Of a stretch of 41,093 nt of DNA, positions 15,581-23,115 are shown piece after piece. The position numbers and the translations under genes are program-made. How positions within the stretch are numbered: the first letter of the stretch is position 1; each line of letters opens with the position of its first letter. Source of the DNA: Candidatus Proteinoplasmatales archaeon SG8-5 (GTDB taxonomy: Archaea > Thermoplasmatota > Thermoplasmata > SG8-5); NCBI GenBank assembly GCA_001595885.1, contig LSSH01000085.1, forward strand, positions 1 through 41,093, written 5' to 3'. Under the pieces are notes generated by a model, which was not told where the DNA came from, searched no databases, and saw nothing but the letters and a program-made list of their open reading frames with translations.

Positions 15581-16480
15581 TCAAAAGAGGGAGAGTATCT
15601 CATTGCCGAACTGCTCGGCCTTGGTCTCTCCGATGCCGTAGATGGACTGCAGGTCCTCTACCGATGCTGGGTCCTTGCTTGCTAGTTCCCTCAGTGTCCG
15701 GTTCTGAAGCACGAAATACTTGGGCTTGCCCATCTCCTCCGACTTCTTGTCCCTCCACTCCTGCAGCAGGCCCTTGCGCCTCTCGACCTCCTCGATCTCC
15801 AGGTTGGACTCGACCTCCACTGGGAGGTCGTCACCGCCGGCCAGGACGTCCAGGCCCTTGCTCGTGATGACGAGCACCGGGAACTCGGATTCCTCCGCGT
15901 AGGCGATGTAGTTCTCCTCGATGAGCCAGTCTATGAGCGCGAGCACCTCCTTCATGGATGCGCCCTTGGCTACGCCGTACTGGCCCAGCTTGCCGATGTT
16001 TATGGTCAAGACCTTCTTCGACACGGAGCCCGTTAACACGCGGGCTATTGTGGTGCGACCGTAGGTCCCGCCCATGTCGAACACGCATTTCAACACAGAG
16101 AGCGCTAGGCTTGAGGTCTCGGTCTCGGCGGGAACGCCCTGCAGGGCGATGACCTCCGTGAAGGCCATTGTCAGCTGCTGTCCGTTCTCGGTAGTGGCGA
16201 ACACCTCGATGTCCGCGTCCACGACGTTGCGGGCGAGGCTGATCTCCGCCCCGCTGTCTATGTAGCATATCGGGCGGACGCCAGCGCACAGGTTGTGCAC
16301 GACAACCGCGCCGTCGGGCCTGGCGGTCATCAGGACCTTTCCGTCGAATTCCTTCGTAACGGCCTCGTTGACGTACGTGCCCCGGCACTGGCCGACCACG
16401 ATGATGGTCTGGAGGTTGGTCATTTCGTTCGTTTGGCTTTGCATATCGTTTGTTTCGTTTTGGTTCATTTTTTCAACCAT
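15581..16480 (-). CDS. NucS-N-like / RQC winged helix / HRDC fusion protein
   Basis: A 299-residue protein if started at ATG 16480. The N-terminal 100 residues (IIVVGQCRGTYVNE, ARPDGAVVVHNL) resemble the DNA-binding N-terminal domain of NucS/EndoMS, but the RecB-like nuclease domain is absent. A RecQ-C-terminal (RQC) winged helix follows (MGGTYGRTTIARVLTGS, LGQYGVAKGASMKEVLALID), then a C-terminal HRDC domain (FVLQNRTLRELASKDPASVE, IYGIGETKAEQFG). All three bind DNA, so a repair accessory protein is likely; no helicase motif is present. A GTG at 16540 would add 20 unconserved residues and put two hairpins in the coding region, so a shorter form is preferred. It lies opposite hypE. Confidence 0.72.
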   Translation of the reverse strand: MVEKMNQNETNDMQSQTNEMTNLQTIIVVGQCRGTYVNEAVTKEFDGKVLMTARPDGAVVVHNLCAGVRPICYIDSGAEISLARNVVDADIEVFATTENGQQLTMAFTEVIALQGVPAETETSSLALSVLKCVFDMGGTYGRTTIARVLTGSVSKKVLTINIGKLGQYGVAKGASMKEVLALIDWLIEENYIAYAEESEFPVLVITSKGLDVLAGGDDLPVEVESNLEIEEVERRKGLLQEWRDKKSEEMGKPKYFVLQNRTLRELASKDPASVEDLQSIYGIGETKAEQFGNEILSLF

Positions 16481-16483
16481 CCT

Positions 16484-16536
16484 GCCTTCTTCGGAAGGCA
16501 ACGGCTTCGGGCATTCGGGTGTATGCCCCGAATGCC
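16484..16536 (-). promoter_or_regulatory. Two tandem hairpins in the leader of the HRDC gene
   Basis: Reading plus-strand bases, GGCATTCGGG (16510-16519) pairs perfectly with CCCGAATGCC (16527-16536) over a 7-base loop, and GCCTTC (16484-16489) pairs with GAAGGC (16494-16499) over TTCG. Both fall between a TATA-like box (about 16568-16582) and ATG 16480. They could be a leader RNA structure or an operator. Confidence 0.55.
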
Positions 16537-16567
16537 TCACTACGAAGCAATTGTAACAATGTTAGGT

Positions 16568-16622
16568 TAGTATTTATTAACCATATAGTACTCTTAACGT
16601 ACAAGTAACAAAGTTATATATG
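16568..16622. promoter_or_regulatory. Divergent promoters for the HRDC gene and hypE
   Basis: On the plus strand, AAGTTATATATG (16611-16622) is a TATA box about 25 bases before hypE, implying a near-leaderless hypE message. On the minus strand, GGTTAATAAATACTA (about 16568-16582) is a TATA box for the HRDC-domain gene. Confidence 0.55.
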
Positions 16623-16641
16623 CGAAGCCTTTCAGCGACCA

Positions 16642-17736
16642 ATGGCGCGCACCAACGTAACACAGGAGACACGGGACCGAGGCTCCTCCAAGGCACGCAT
16701 CAACATGACGCACGGGGCCGGGGGCGAGGCCATGCAGAAATTGCTGGCCGAGGTCATCCTATCCCGGCTTGAAGACAACAGGCCAGAGATTGGCCTTAAA
16801 GAGCTGGACGACTCCGGCGTCATGGACGACATCGTTCTCACCATGGACGGTCATACGGTGAACCCGCTGTTCTATCCTGGCGGAGACATAGGGAAGCTGG
16901 CCGTCTGTGGCACGATAAACGACATCTGCGCGATGGGCGCGGAGCCGGTCGCCCTCGCCCTCGGCCTTATCATGGAGGACGGCCTAGAGATGGACGATAT
17001 CTCAAGAATCATGGAGAGCATCGGCCTGACCTGTAAGGAATCGGGTGTACCCGTCATCACCGGAGATACGAAGGTTGTAGAGAAAGGCGCAATCGACAAG
17101 TTAATGGTAACAACCTCAGGCATAGGAAGGATGGGCGGGTGCCTGAAGAAAAACAACTCAGTTTTGCAGGAAAGAACAAGCCGCCAGCAGAAGTGGCTCC
17201 AGGACTGCAATCTCAAAGTCGGGGACGACGTCATCGTCACCGGCAGCCTCGGCGACCACGGCATCTCACTCATGAGCTTCAGGGAAGGTTATGGGTTCGA
17301 AACGACCCTGCAAAGTGACAACGCGCCGCTGAACAAGCTGATGGCCGAAGCCCTGAGCATCGGCGGCATCGTCTCGGCAAAGGATCCCACCAGGGGAGGT
17401 CTGGCCAACTCGCTGAACGAGTGGTCGTCCAAGTCCGGCGTGGGCATCCTCGTGAAGGAGGACGAATTGCCCATCAACCAGCAGGTGAGGAGCGCGTCAG
17501 AGCTCCTCGGAATCGACCCGCTCGAGGTGGGCAACGAGGGCAAGATGGTCATCGGCGTCATTCCTGAGATGACGGAGGAGGTCCTCGCAATAATTCGGCA
17601 GAACGAACACGGAAGGGACGCCAGGGTCATCGGCAAGGCCACTGATGAGGTGAAGCGCGTCGTGCTGGAGACCGTTGTCGGGGGCAAGAGGATCATCGAG
17701 GCACCGGTCGGGGACCCGGTGCCGAGGATTTGTTAG
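16642..17736 (+). CDS. hypE: Hydrogenase maturation protein HypE
   Basis: A 364-residue protein of the AIR-synthase/PurM fold. It dehydrates the carbamoyl group passed to its C-terminal Cys by HypF, giving a thiocyanate that becomes the CN ligand of the [NiFe] centre. The sequence shows MTHGAGGEAMQKLL, the ATP-site stretch NDICAMGAEPVALALGLIME, VITGDTKVVEKG and the obligatory C-terminal PRIC. It lies opposite and tail-to-tail with hypD (three bases apart), apart from the other hyp genes but beside them, and has its own promoter. Confidence 0.95.
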   Translation: MARTNVTQETRDRGSSKARINMTHGAGGEAMQKLLAEVILSRLEDNRPEIGLKELDDSGVMDDIVLTMDGHTVNPLFYPGGDIGKLAVCGTINDICAMGAEPVALALGLIMEDGLEMDDISRIMESIGLTCKESGVPVITGDTKVVEKGAIDKLMVTTSGIGRMGGCLKKNNSVLQERTSRQQKWLQDCNLKVGDDVIVTGSLGDHGISLMSFREGYGFETTLQSDNAPLNKLMAEALSIGGIVSAKDPTRGGLANSLNEWSSKSGVGILVKEDELPINQQVRSASELLGIDPLEVGNEGKMVIGVIPEMTEEVLAIIRQNEHGRDARVIGKATDEVKRVVLETVVGGKRIIEAPVGDPVPRIC

Positions 17737-17739
17737 GTT

Positions 17740-18819
17740 TTATTGACGCTGATATTTGAATGCAATAGTGCACCCGCCCTCGTGGCTAACCATGCAGGGG
17801 CCTACCGGGCTCGAGGGGGTGCAGGCCTTGGCGAATAGTGGACAATCCGTCGGCTCCAGTTCTCCCCGGAGCACGTCGCCGCACTTGCATCCGGGCGGCT
17901 CCTCGAACTCCTTCTGCCAGACCGGTTCCAGTATGTCCCTGTATCGTAGACGGGCGTCCAATTGCTCGTATTCATTTCTGATTTTGAGGCCGGTGCCAGG
18001 CAGCACCGGGAAGCCGCGCCATTTCACGTCGCAGGGTTCGAAGACCCTCCTCATCGCTTCCTGGGCTTTCAGGTTGCCCTCGTATGTGACGGCACGCTCG
18101 TACGCGTTGTCCACCTTGGCCTCGCCGTTCTTTATCTGGTGGGCCACCATGTAGATGCCCATGAGGAAGTCGAGGGGCTCGAATCCGGCCACAACCTGCG
18201 GGATACCGTGATCCTTGGACAAGAATTCGTACATCTTCCAGCCTGTGATGACGCTCACATGCCCGGGCTCGATGAGGCCGTTCAGCTCGACCTTCCCTGA
18301 CTCGACAAGGATGCGGAGTGCGTTGGGAATCGTGCGGTGACAGCTGAGCACCGAGAAATTCCCTGGGGGTTGTGCCAGCAGGACAGCGGCAGTGCTGGGG
18401 GCCGTGGTCTCGAAGCCCACTGCGATGAACACAACCTCTTTATCGGTTTGGTCGGCCAGTTCCACGGCATCGGCAATGCTGTAAACGAGCCGGACGTCAG
18501 CGCCCTCGGACTTCGCCGTGAGGAGCGAGCCGGTCTCGCTGGGCACCTTGAGGAGGTCACCGAATATTGCCACCGTCTTACCTGCCCTGGCAAGTGCGAG
18601 AGCCTCTTCTATCTCCTTGGGGGTGGTAACGCAGACCGGGCAGCCCGGTCCCTGGCGCACGTTGACCCCGACGTCTTCTAGCATCTCCTGGAGACCATAG
18701 CGGACGAGTGTGTCCTGGTGGGTGCCGCACACGTGCATGAGCTTGATGTTCAGGTCCATGGAACGCAGTTTGTCAATGATCTTGGCGGCCATCTCCCTGT
18801 CGCGAAACTCGAACATCAC
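17740..18819 (-). CDS. hypD: Hydrogenase maturation protein HypD
   Basis: The 359-residue iron-sulfur scaffold works with HypC to assemble the Fe(CN)2CO unit. Signatures: MHVCGTHQDTLVRYGL, GPGCPVCVTTPKEI, IAVGFETTAPSTA and the C-terminal cysteines in EPPGCKCGDVLRG and DCPLFAKACTP that bind the [4Fe-4S] cluster. Length is as expected. Its ATG overlaps the hypA stop (ATGA), so the two are translationally coupled. It is the last gene of the minus-strand hydrogenase/hyp run. Confidence 0.96.
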   Translation of the reverse strand: MMFEFRDREMAAKIIDKLRSMDLNIKLMHVCGTHQDTLVRYGLQEMLEDVGVNVRQGPGCPVCVTTPKEIEEALALARAGKTVAIFGDLLKVPSETGSLLTAKSEGADVRLVYSIADAVELADQTDKEVVFIAVGFETTAPSTAAVLLAQPPGNFSVLSCHRTIPNALRILVESGKVELNGLIEPGHVSVITGWKMYEFLSKDHGIPQVVAGFEPLDFLMGIYMVAHQIKNGEAKVDNAYERAVTYEGNLKAQEAMRRVFEPCDVKWRGFPVLPGTGLKIRNEYEQLDARLRYRDILEPVWQKEFEEPPGCKCGDVLRGELEPTDCPLFAKACTPSSPVGPCMVSHEGGCTIAFKYQRQ

Positions 18820-19202
18820 TCATCCTCCAGGTCCAGGACCAGGTTCCTGACGACGCATTCCTTTCCGTGAAGCACGTCTATCGGGCCGTTGCATTCGGGG
18901 CATGAGAACTGCGGTATAGCGATGTGGTACTCTTCGGTCTCCCCAGCCTTCATGGCGCCCTCGTAATCGCATCTCCGGCATTTCACCTTTGCCTGGATCG
19001 GTATAATGGTCAGGGCGTCGTCCTTGATGTCCGGCTCGTTTTCCACGAGGGCTCTGAAGCCGAATCGGAGCGCATCGTGCGAGAGGAAGCTTAGCTCGCC
19101 CACTTCGAGGACTATCTCCTTGACGAAGTTGAGGTTGTCGTGCTTGCCCATCTCACCTTTCACAAGTTCGACTATCGATGAGATCACAGAGAATTCGTGC
19201 AC
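18816..19202 (-). CDS. hypA: Hydrogenase nickel insertion protein HypA
   Basis: This 128-residue protein starts at GTG 19202 with MHEFSVISSIVELV, the usual HypA N-terminus whose His2 and Glu3 form the nickel site. The zinc domain has CRRCDYEG and CPECNGP (two C-x2-C pairs, about residues 74-77 and 100-103). HypA delivers nickel with HypB. The G of its start is also the last base of the hypC stop, a one-base overlap. Confidence 0.95.
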   Translation of the reverse strand: MHEFSVISSIVELVKGEMGKHDNLNFVKEIVLEVGELSFLSHDALRFGFRALVENEPDIKDDALTIIPIQAKVKCRRCDYEGAMKAGETEEYHIAIPQFSCPECNGPIDVLHGKECVVRNLVLDLEDE

Positions 19203-19426
19203 TATGCGTCCTCCATCTCAAGCATCTCCTCCCACACCGCGAGCGTTTGCTTGGCATCGGCCTCGCTCATCACCTTGATGGCAAAGCCAGCGTGGACGAG
19301 AACGTAATCGCCGAGATTCACGTCAACCATTGAGACGTTCGCCTTGTTGACGACCCCTTCCCCGTACTCCACGTTGGCGACGTCGCCATTGATCTCGATG
19401 ATCTTACCGGGTATTGCCAGACAGAT
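19202..19426 (-). CDS. hypC: Hydrogenase maturation chaperone HypC, AUC start
   Basis: This 74-codon frame encodes a full HypC/HupF: after the first codon it reads CLAIPGKIIEINGDVANVEY, then VNLGDYVLVHAGFAIKVMSE, and ends with WEEMLEM-type helix. HypC always begins Met-Cys; the Cys2 thiol is essential for binding HypD and the large subunit precursor. Here the codon in the Met position is ATC, immediately after the in-frame TAA of hypF, and no ATG, GTG or TTG precedes Cys. A purine-rich GGTAGGGGGCGG stretch lies just upstream. Initiation at AUC or a base-call error are the two explanations. The gene is too short and lacks a usual start, so automated callers may miss it. Confidence 0.88.
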   Translation of the reverse strand: MCLAIPGKIIEINGDVANVEYGEGVVNKANVSMVDVNLGDYVLVHAGFAIKVMSEADAKQTLAVWEEMLEMEDA

Positions 19427-21586
19427 TTAACCGCCCCCTACCAGTTGCCCGAAACTTATTCCTCCGTCACCGTTGGGCACGCGCCTGTGGGTTATGAGCT
19501 TTGCCCCTCTTTCCTTCAATTTCCTCTCCAATATGCTGGTTATCACCAGGTTGTAGGACACGCCGCCGGTGAACCCGAGTGCTTGGCTCGGTTCAGCCGC
19601 TTCGACCAGTCCTTCGAACAATGCCTCGACAAAGCTTCTGGAGAGGTCGCAGGCTCTCTGGTTATCAGGTTTCTCACCAGGTGCGGTGTGTTCATACAGC
19701 TGGCCGAACAGCGCTGGTGTGTCCACAACACCCCCGTCGACTTCGGCATTGAACCTGTATTCATTGCGGCCTCTTCGGAGGAATGACTCGAGCTTCATTG
19801 CCGGTTCGCCGTCGTATGTCATGCTCTCGCAGACTCCGAGCCAGCAGGCCAGGGCATCGAGCACCCGGCCGCAGCTGCTCGTGTGCACGCTCTTTTCCAT
19901 CATCAAGGCCAGCACTTGCTCCTCCTGGCCCGTGAAGTACGGTTGGTCTACATCAAGCTGCTGGGTAACGGCGAATACGAGGCGTCTGGGGTCCTCAACA
20001 GCCTTGTCACCCCCCAGTAACGGGAAGTATTTAAGGTGGCCCAGGCGCCGCCACTGGTCCCTGTTCACCTCTATGGCCTCGCCGCCCCATATCATACCGT
20101 CCGTTCCGTAGCCGGTGCCGTCGCAGGACAGGACCTTGAGGTCGTCCATTCCGTGCTCGCCGGCCAACGAGAAGGCGTGGGCCGCGTGATGCTGGACCTC
20201 TGCCATGGGAATGCCCATCTCCTCGGCCATCCGCTTGCCCAGGCTGCGGCTCGAATACCTTGGATGCATGTCCACGAGCACCGCGTCGGGTTTGGTGATA
20301 CCGTAGAGCTTCATCAGGTGCCTTACAGAGCCTTCAAGGAACTCGGTGGTCTCATAGATGTTGACGTCCCCGATGTGCTGGGTGGCAATGGCCTTGCCGG
20401 CGATGGATATGGCGCCGGCATTGTTCATGTCCGCGCCCAGGGCGATGAGCGTCCTGTCGTGGGGAACTGGCAGAGGATCAGGAACGTATCCGCGGGATTT
20501 GCGTATGAAGAATTGGGAGCCGTTGTGCGGGATGACCACAGAATCGTCGGTGCGGTTGATTATCTCACGGTTGTGGACAAGATAGCAGTCCACGCTGAGG
20601 TCCAGGGCGCCCTCGTCGGTGATGACCATGGGCTCTCCCGGGACGTTGCCGGACGTCATTATCAGGGCGTCGTGGTCCAGCTCCCCAAAGAGCATGTGCT
20701 GCAGAGCGTTGTAGGGCAGGTAAAGACCGACCTTGTCGAGCCCCGGGGCGACCGCGTCCTGCCAATCATCCCCGGACTTGTCCAGTAACACGATCGGCCT
20801 GGCAGGAGAGGTCAAAAGTCTCTCCTCCTCGAATGAGACCTTTGCGTATTTCCTTGCCGCCTCCACGTCTGATACAATAACTGCCAGGGGTTTCTGCGGG
20901 CGGCCATACCGCTTTCTCAATTCGTCCGAGTATGAGGGTAATGAAACGATGTGAATCCCGCCCCAACTCTTTATTGCACCTATCGAGCCGCGCTCTATCA
21001 TTGCGGCGAAGTCCTTGATTGGTGTATTGGTCTCAGAACCATGTAGAGAATAGTTGGGTCCGCATTTGGGGCAAGAAACGGTCTGTGCATGGAAGCGGCG
21101 GTCCATCGGTTCCGTGTACTCGGAATCGCACCCCGCGCACAGCTGGAAGGGCTCCATGGACGTCTTCGCCCTGTCGTAGGGCACGTCGGAGATGACGGAA
21201 AACCTGGCTCCGCAATTGGTGCAGTTGATGAAGGGGAATGAATAACGCCGGTCGCCGGGAACGACCAGTTCTTTCAGGCAATCGTCGCAGATGGCCGCGT
21301 CCGGCGGTATGGGGGAGAGACGCTGGCCGGCACCGCTTTGGATGATCCGGAAGTCATCGGCATCGGTATCTTCCGAAAAGACGTCAAAGCCGTCTATCCT
21401 GGCAAGCGGGGGCAAGGCCTTGGTCAGGGCCTCCATGAATTCTTTGTCGTGACCGTCAAGGCATATCTCCACATCGGAACCCGTGTTCTTGACATGGCCC
21501 TTCAGGCCCATATTCCTGGCGACCCTGTAAACGGTCGGGCGGAAGCCCACTCCCTGTACGACCCCCCTGATTACTATCCTGACCAT
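19427..21586 (-). CDS. hypF: Carbamoyltransferase HypF
   Basis: A 719-residue protein with the full HypF order: acylphosphatase domain (VIRGVVQGVGFRPTVYRVAR, about 4-90), two zinc fingers (CDDCLKEL, NCTNCGARFS, CAGCDSEY, CPKCGPNY), a YrdC-like carbamoyl-AMP domain (about 200-390) and a Kae1-like C-terminal domain (DMHPRYSSRSLGKRMAEEMG, VQHHAAHAFS, DGTGYGTDGMIWGGE). It makes carbamoyl-AMP from carbamoyl phosphate and transfers the carbamoyl to HypE. Its stop TAA is followed directly, in the same frame, by the HypC frame, so stop read-through would make a HypF-HypC fusion. Confidence 0.96.
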   Translation of the reverse strand: MVRIVIRGVVQGVGFRPTVYRVARNMGLKGHVKNTGSDVEICLDGHDKEFMEALTKALPPLARIDGFDVFSEDTDADDFRIIQSGAGQRLSPIPPDAAICDDCLKELVVPGDRRYSFPFINCTNCGARFSVISDVPYDRAKTSMEPFQLCAGCDSEYTEPMDRRFHAQTVSCPKCGPNYSLHGSETNTPIKDFAAMIERGSIGAIKSWGGIHIVSLPSYSDELRKRYGRPQKPLAVIVSDVEAARKYAKVSFEEERLLTSPARPIVLLDKSGDDWQDAVAPGLDKVGLYLPYNALQHMLFGELDHDALIMTSGNVPGEPMVITDEGALDLSVDCYLVHNREIINRTDDSVVIPHNGSQFFIRKSRGYVPDPLPVPHDRTLIALGADMNNAGAISIAGKAIATQHIGDVNIYETTEFLEGSVRHLMKLYGITKPDAVLVDMHPRYSSRSLGKRMAEEMGIPMAEVQHHAAHAFSLAGEHGMDDLKVLSCDGTGYGTDGMIWGGEAIEVNRDQWRRLGHLKYFPLLGGDKAVEDPRRLVFAVTQQLDVDQPYFTGQEEQVLALMMEKSVHTSSCGRVLDALACWLGVCESMTYDGEPAMKLESFLRRGRNEYRFNAEVDGGVVDTPALFGQLYEHTAPGEKPDNQRACDLSRSFVEALFEGLVEAAEPSQALGFTGGVSYNLVITSILERKLKERGAKLITHRRVPNGDGGISFGQLVGGG

Positions 21587-21594
21587 GTACGACC

Positions 21595-22248
21595 TCAGAT
21601 CAAACCTAACTTCTGCAACAGGACGTCCAGGCCCTCGCCCGTCCTCGCGTCGGTGAAGACCACGGGAACGTGCGGATTTATCTCGCCCGCATCCCTCTCC
21701 AAAACGGCCGGGTCAACGCCCATGGCCTCTGCCAACGATATCTTGTTGACCACGATGATGTCTGACGTCCCCATCAATATCGGATGTTTCCTGACCATGT
21801 CGTCGCCCTCCGTGACCGAGACCACCGTGATACGCATGTCGCTGCCCAGCGGGAAATCGGCAGGGCAAACGAGGTTGCCCACGTTCTCTATGAAGAGCAC
21901 ATCGAGACCGGCCAGGTCGAGCTTTTCGAGCGCGTGGTCGACAAGGTGAGCGTCCAGATGGCACTCCTTGCCGGTGTTCACGTTGATGACCGGGATGCCG
22001 TGCCCGCTGAACCTCCGATAATCGTCGTCGCCGGCCACGTCGCCGGCAATAACACCGCATTTCACACCCTTCTCCTTCAGGATGTCAATGAGGCCTTCGA
22101 TAATGAGGGTCTTGCCCGAACCGATGGCTCCCTGGATGTCAAAGCATTTGACGCCGTGCGAGCGCAGGTGCTTGTGATTGTCCTCTGCCAGCTTCCTGTT
22201 CGCTGCGAGTATGTCAGTGCCCAGCTCAACGTCCTGCACAAGATGCAT
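21595..22248 (-). CDS. hypB: Hydrogenase nickel incorporation GTPase HypB
   Basis: A 217-residue SIMIBI GTPase. Walker A is QGAIGSGKT, then VIAGDVAGDDD, NTGKECHLDAHLV with the metal-site Cys/His, FIENVGNLVCPADF and VVNKISL. It lacks the N-terminal nickel-binding or His-rich extension found in some bacteria. It supplies GTP-dependent nickel transfer with HypA. A TATA-like GTTAAATACG (about 22275-22284, minus strand) in the 38-base gap upstream could start a separate hypBFCAD message. Confidence 0.95.
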   Translation of the reverse strand: MHLVQDVELGTDILAANRKLAEDNHKHLRSHGVKCFDIQGAIGSGKTLIIEGLIDILKEKGVKCGVIAGDVAGDDDYRRFSGHGIPVINVNTGKECHLDAHLVDHALEKLDLAGLDVLFIENVGNLVCPADFPLGSDMRITVVSVTEGDDMVRKHPILMGTSDIIVVNKISLAEAMGVDPAVLERDAGEINPHVPVVFTDARTGEGLDVLLQKLGLI

Positions 22249-22271
22249 GCTATCGAAAATGCAACCCCTGG

Positions 22272-22286
22272 CACGTATTTAACGTT
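22272..22286 (-). promoter_or_regulatory. Possible internal promoter for hypBFCAD
   Basis: The minus strand reads ACGTTAAATACGTGC just after the hycI stop, about 27-35 bases before the hypB ATG. This is the spacing expected of an archaeal TATA box for a near-leaderless gene. It would let maturation factors be made independently of the hydrogenase subunits. Confidence 0.4.
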
Positions 22287-22769
22287 TTACCCGTGCTCCA
22301 GTCCTTCGAACAACGAGACTAGCTCAGCCGCTGCCTTCCTCACAGGAGGCGAAAGGCCGTCGCCCGGCTCCGTTGATACGGGCCTGATTCCGATCACGAG
22401 AACCTTGCAGGAGCACCTGTCAATCAGCCTCTGGACGACGTGTCTGAGGGGCAGGTAATGGGTGTGGAAGCACACCTCGTCTATCGCCTCAAGTGGCACC
22501 GCGTCAATGGAACCCGCCTCACCCTCGATCATGGCCGCGTCCACTATGACAACGTGACTCGGTTGGATGGACGATATCTTCCCTGTGAAATTCTCCGGTT
22601 GGGTGCCCGCATTGAACACCGTGAACTTGGAGGAATCGGCCAGTGCGTCGGCGATGTGTGGGCCGACGCCGTCGTCACCGTTGAGCTCGTTGCCTATGCC
22701 TATCAGAACTGGATTGCTCATCCGGGCGGTTTCTTTACCAAGAAGTTCCGCAATCCCGCCGATGCTCAC
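22287..22769 (-). CDS. hycI: Hydrogenase maturation protease, HycI type
   Basis: A 160-residue aspartic-type endopeptidase that removes the C-terminal extension of the large subunit after nickel insertion. Motifs: VLIGIGNELNGDDGVGPHIA with the nickel-binding Asp, VVIVDAAMIEGEAG, and FHTHYLPL with the conserved His. GTG 22769 is chosen because it overlaps the ferredoxin stop (GTGA) and gives a short helical lead (IAELLGKETAR) typical of the HycI group; ATG 22721 is the alternative. The large subunit 350 bases away carries the matching HycE-like extension. Confidence 0.88.
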   Translation of the reverse strand: MSIGGIAELLGKETARMSNPVLIGIGNELNGDDGVGPHIADALADSSKFTVFNAGTQPENFTGKISSIQPSHVVIVDAAMIEGEAGSIDAVPLEAIDEVCFHTHYLPLRHVVQRLIDRCSCKVLVIGIRPVSTEPGDGLSPPVRKAAAELVSLFEGLEHG

Positions 22770-23107
22770 TCTACGATCACTTCTCCGCGGTTGAGATGGG
22801 CGAGTTCGTACTCTTCGGTCATCTCTATCGCGTCCTTGGGGCAGGACTCCTCGCACTGCCCGCAGAACGTGCACTTGTCCATGTCAAAGATAGGCCGTTT
22901 CTTGTCGTCCTTCTCTATCATGATGCAGGCCGCGCTTACGCAATCCTTCGCGCACATGCCGCAGCCGATGCACTTGTCCAAATGGAACTTGATCTTGCCC
23001 CGGAACCCTGGCGGCACCTCAAGCTTCTCGAAGGGGTACAGTACTGTAACTGGCTTCTTGCTAATCCGTCCAAGCAGAGTCGGTATCATCACACCTGTCG
23101 TCTTCAT
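22766..23107 (-). CDS. Hydrogenase 2[4Fe-4S] ferredoxin subunit (NuoI/EchF-like)
   Basis: A 113-residue protein with two full clusters: KCIGCGMCAKDC (then V rather than P) and KCTFCGQCEESCP, spaced as in NuoI, EchF and HycF. It probably passes electrons between a soluble carrier and the small subunit. It follows the large subunit by eight bases and overlaps the protease gene. The C-terminal NRGEVIVE ends the protein. Confidence 0.9.
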   Translation of the reverse strand: MKTTGVMIPTLLGRISKKPVTVLYPFEKLEVPPGFRGKIKFHLDKCIGCGMCAKDCVSAACIMIEKDDKKRPIFDMDKCTFCGQCEESCPKDAIEMTEEYELAHLNRGEVIVE

Positions 23108-23115
23108 GTTATCAC

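Noticed and set aside
16481-16540. GTG 16540 as start of the HRDC-fusion protein
   Set aside because: It would add 20 residues without domain similarity and place two perfect hairpins inside the coding sequence; kept only as an alternative.
19202-19426. hypC as a pseudogene
   Set aside because: The frame is complete and well conserved to its stop, with a tight overlap to hypA; only the start codon is unusual.
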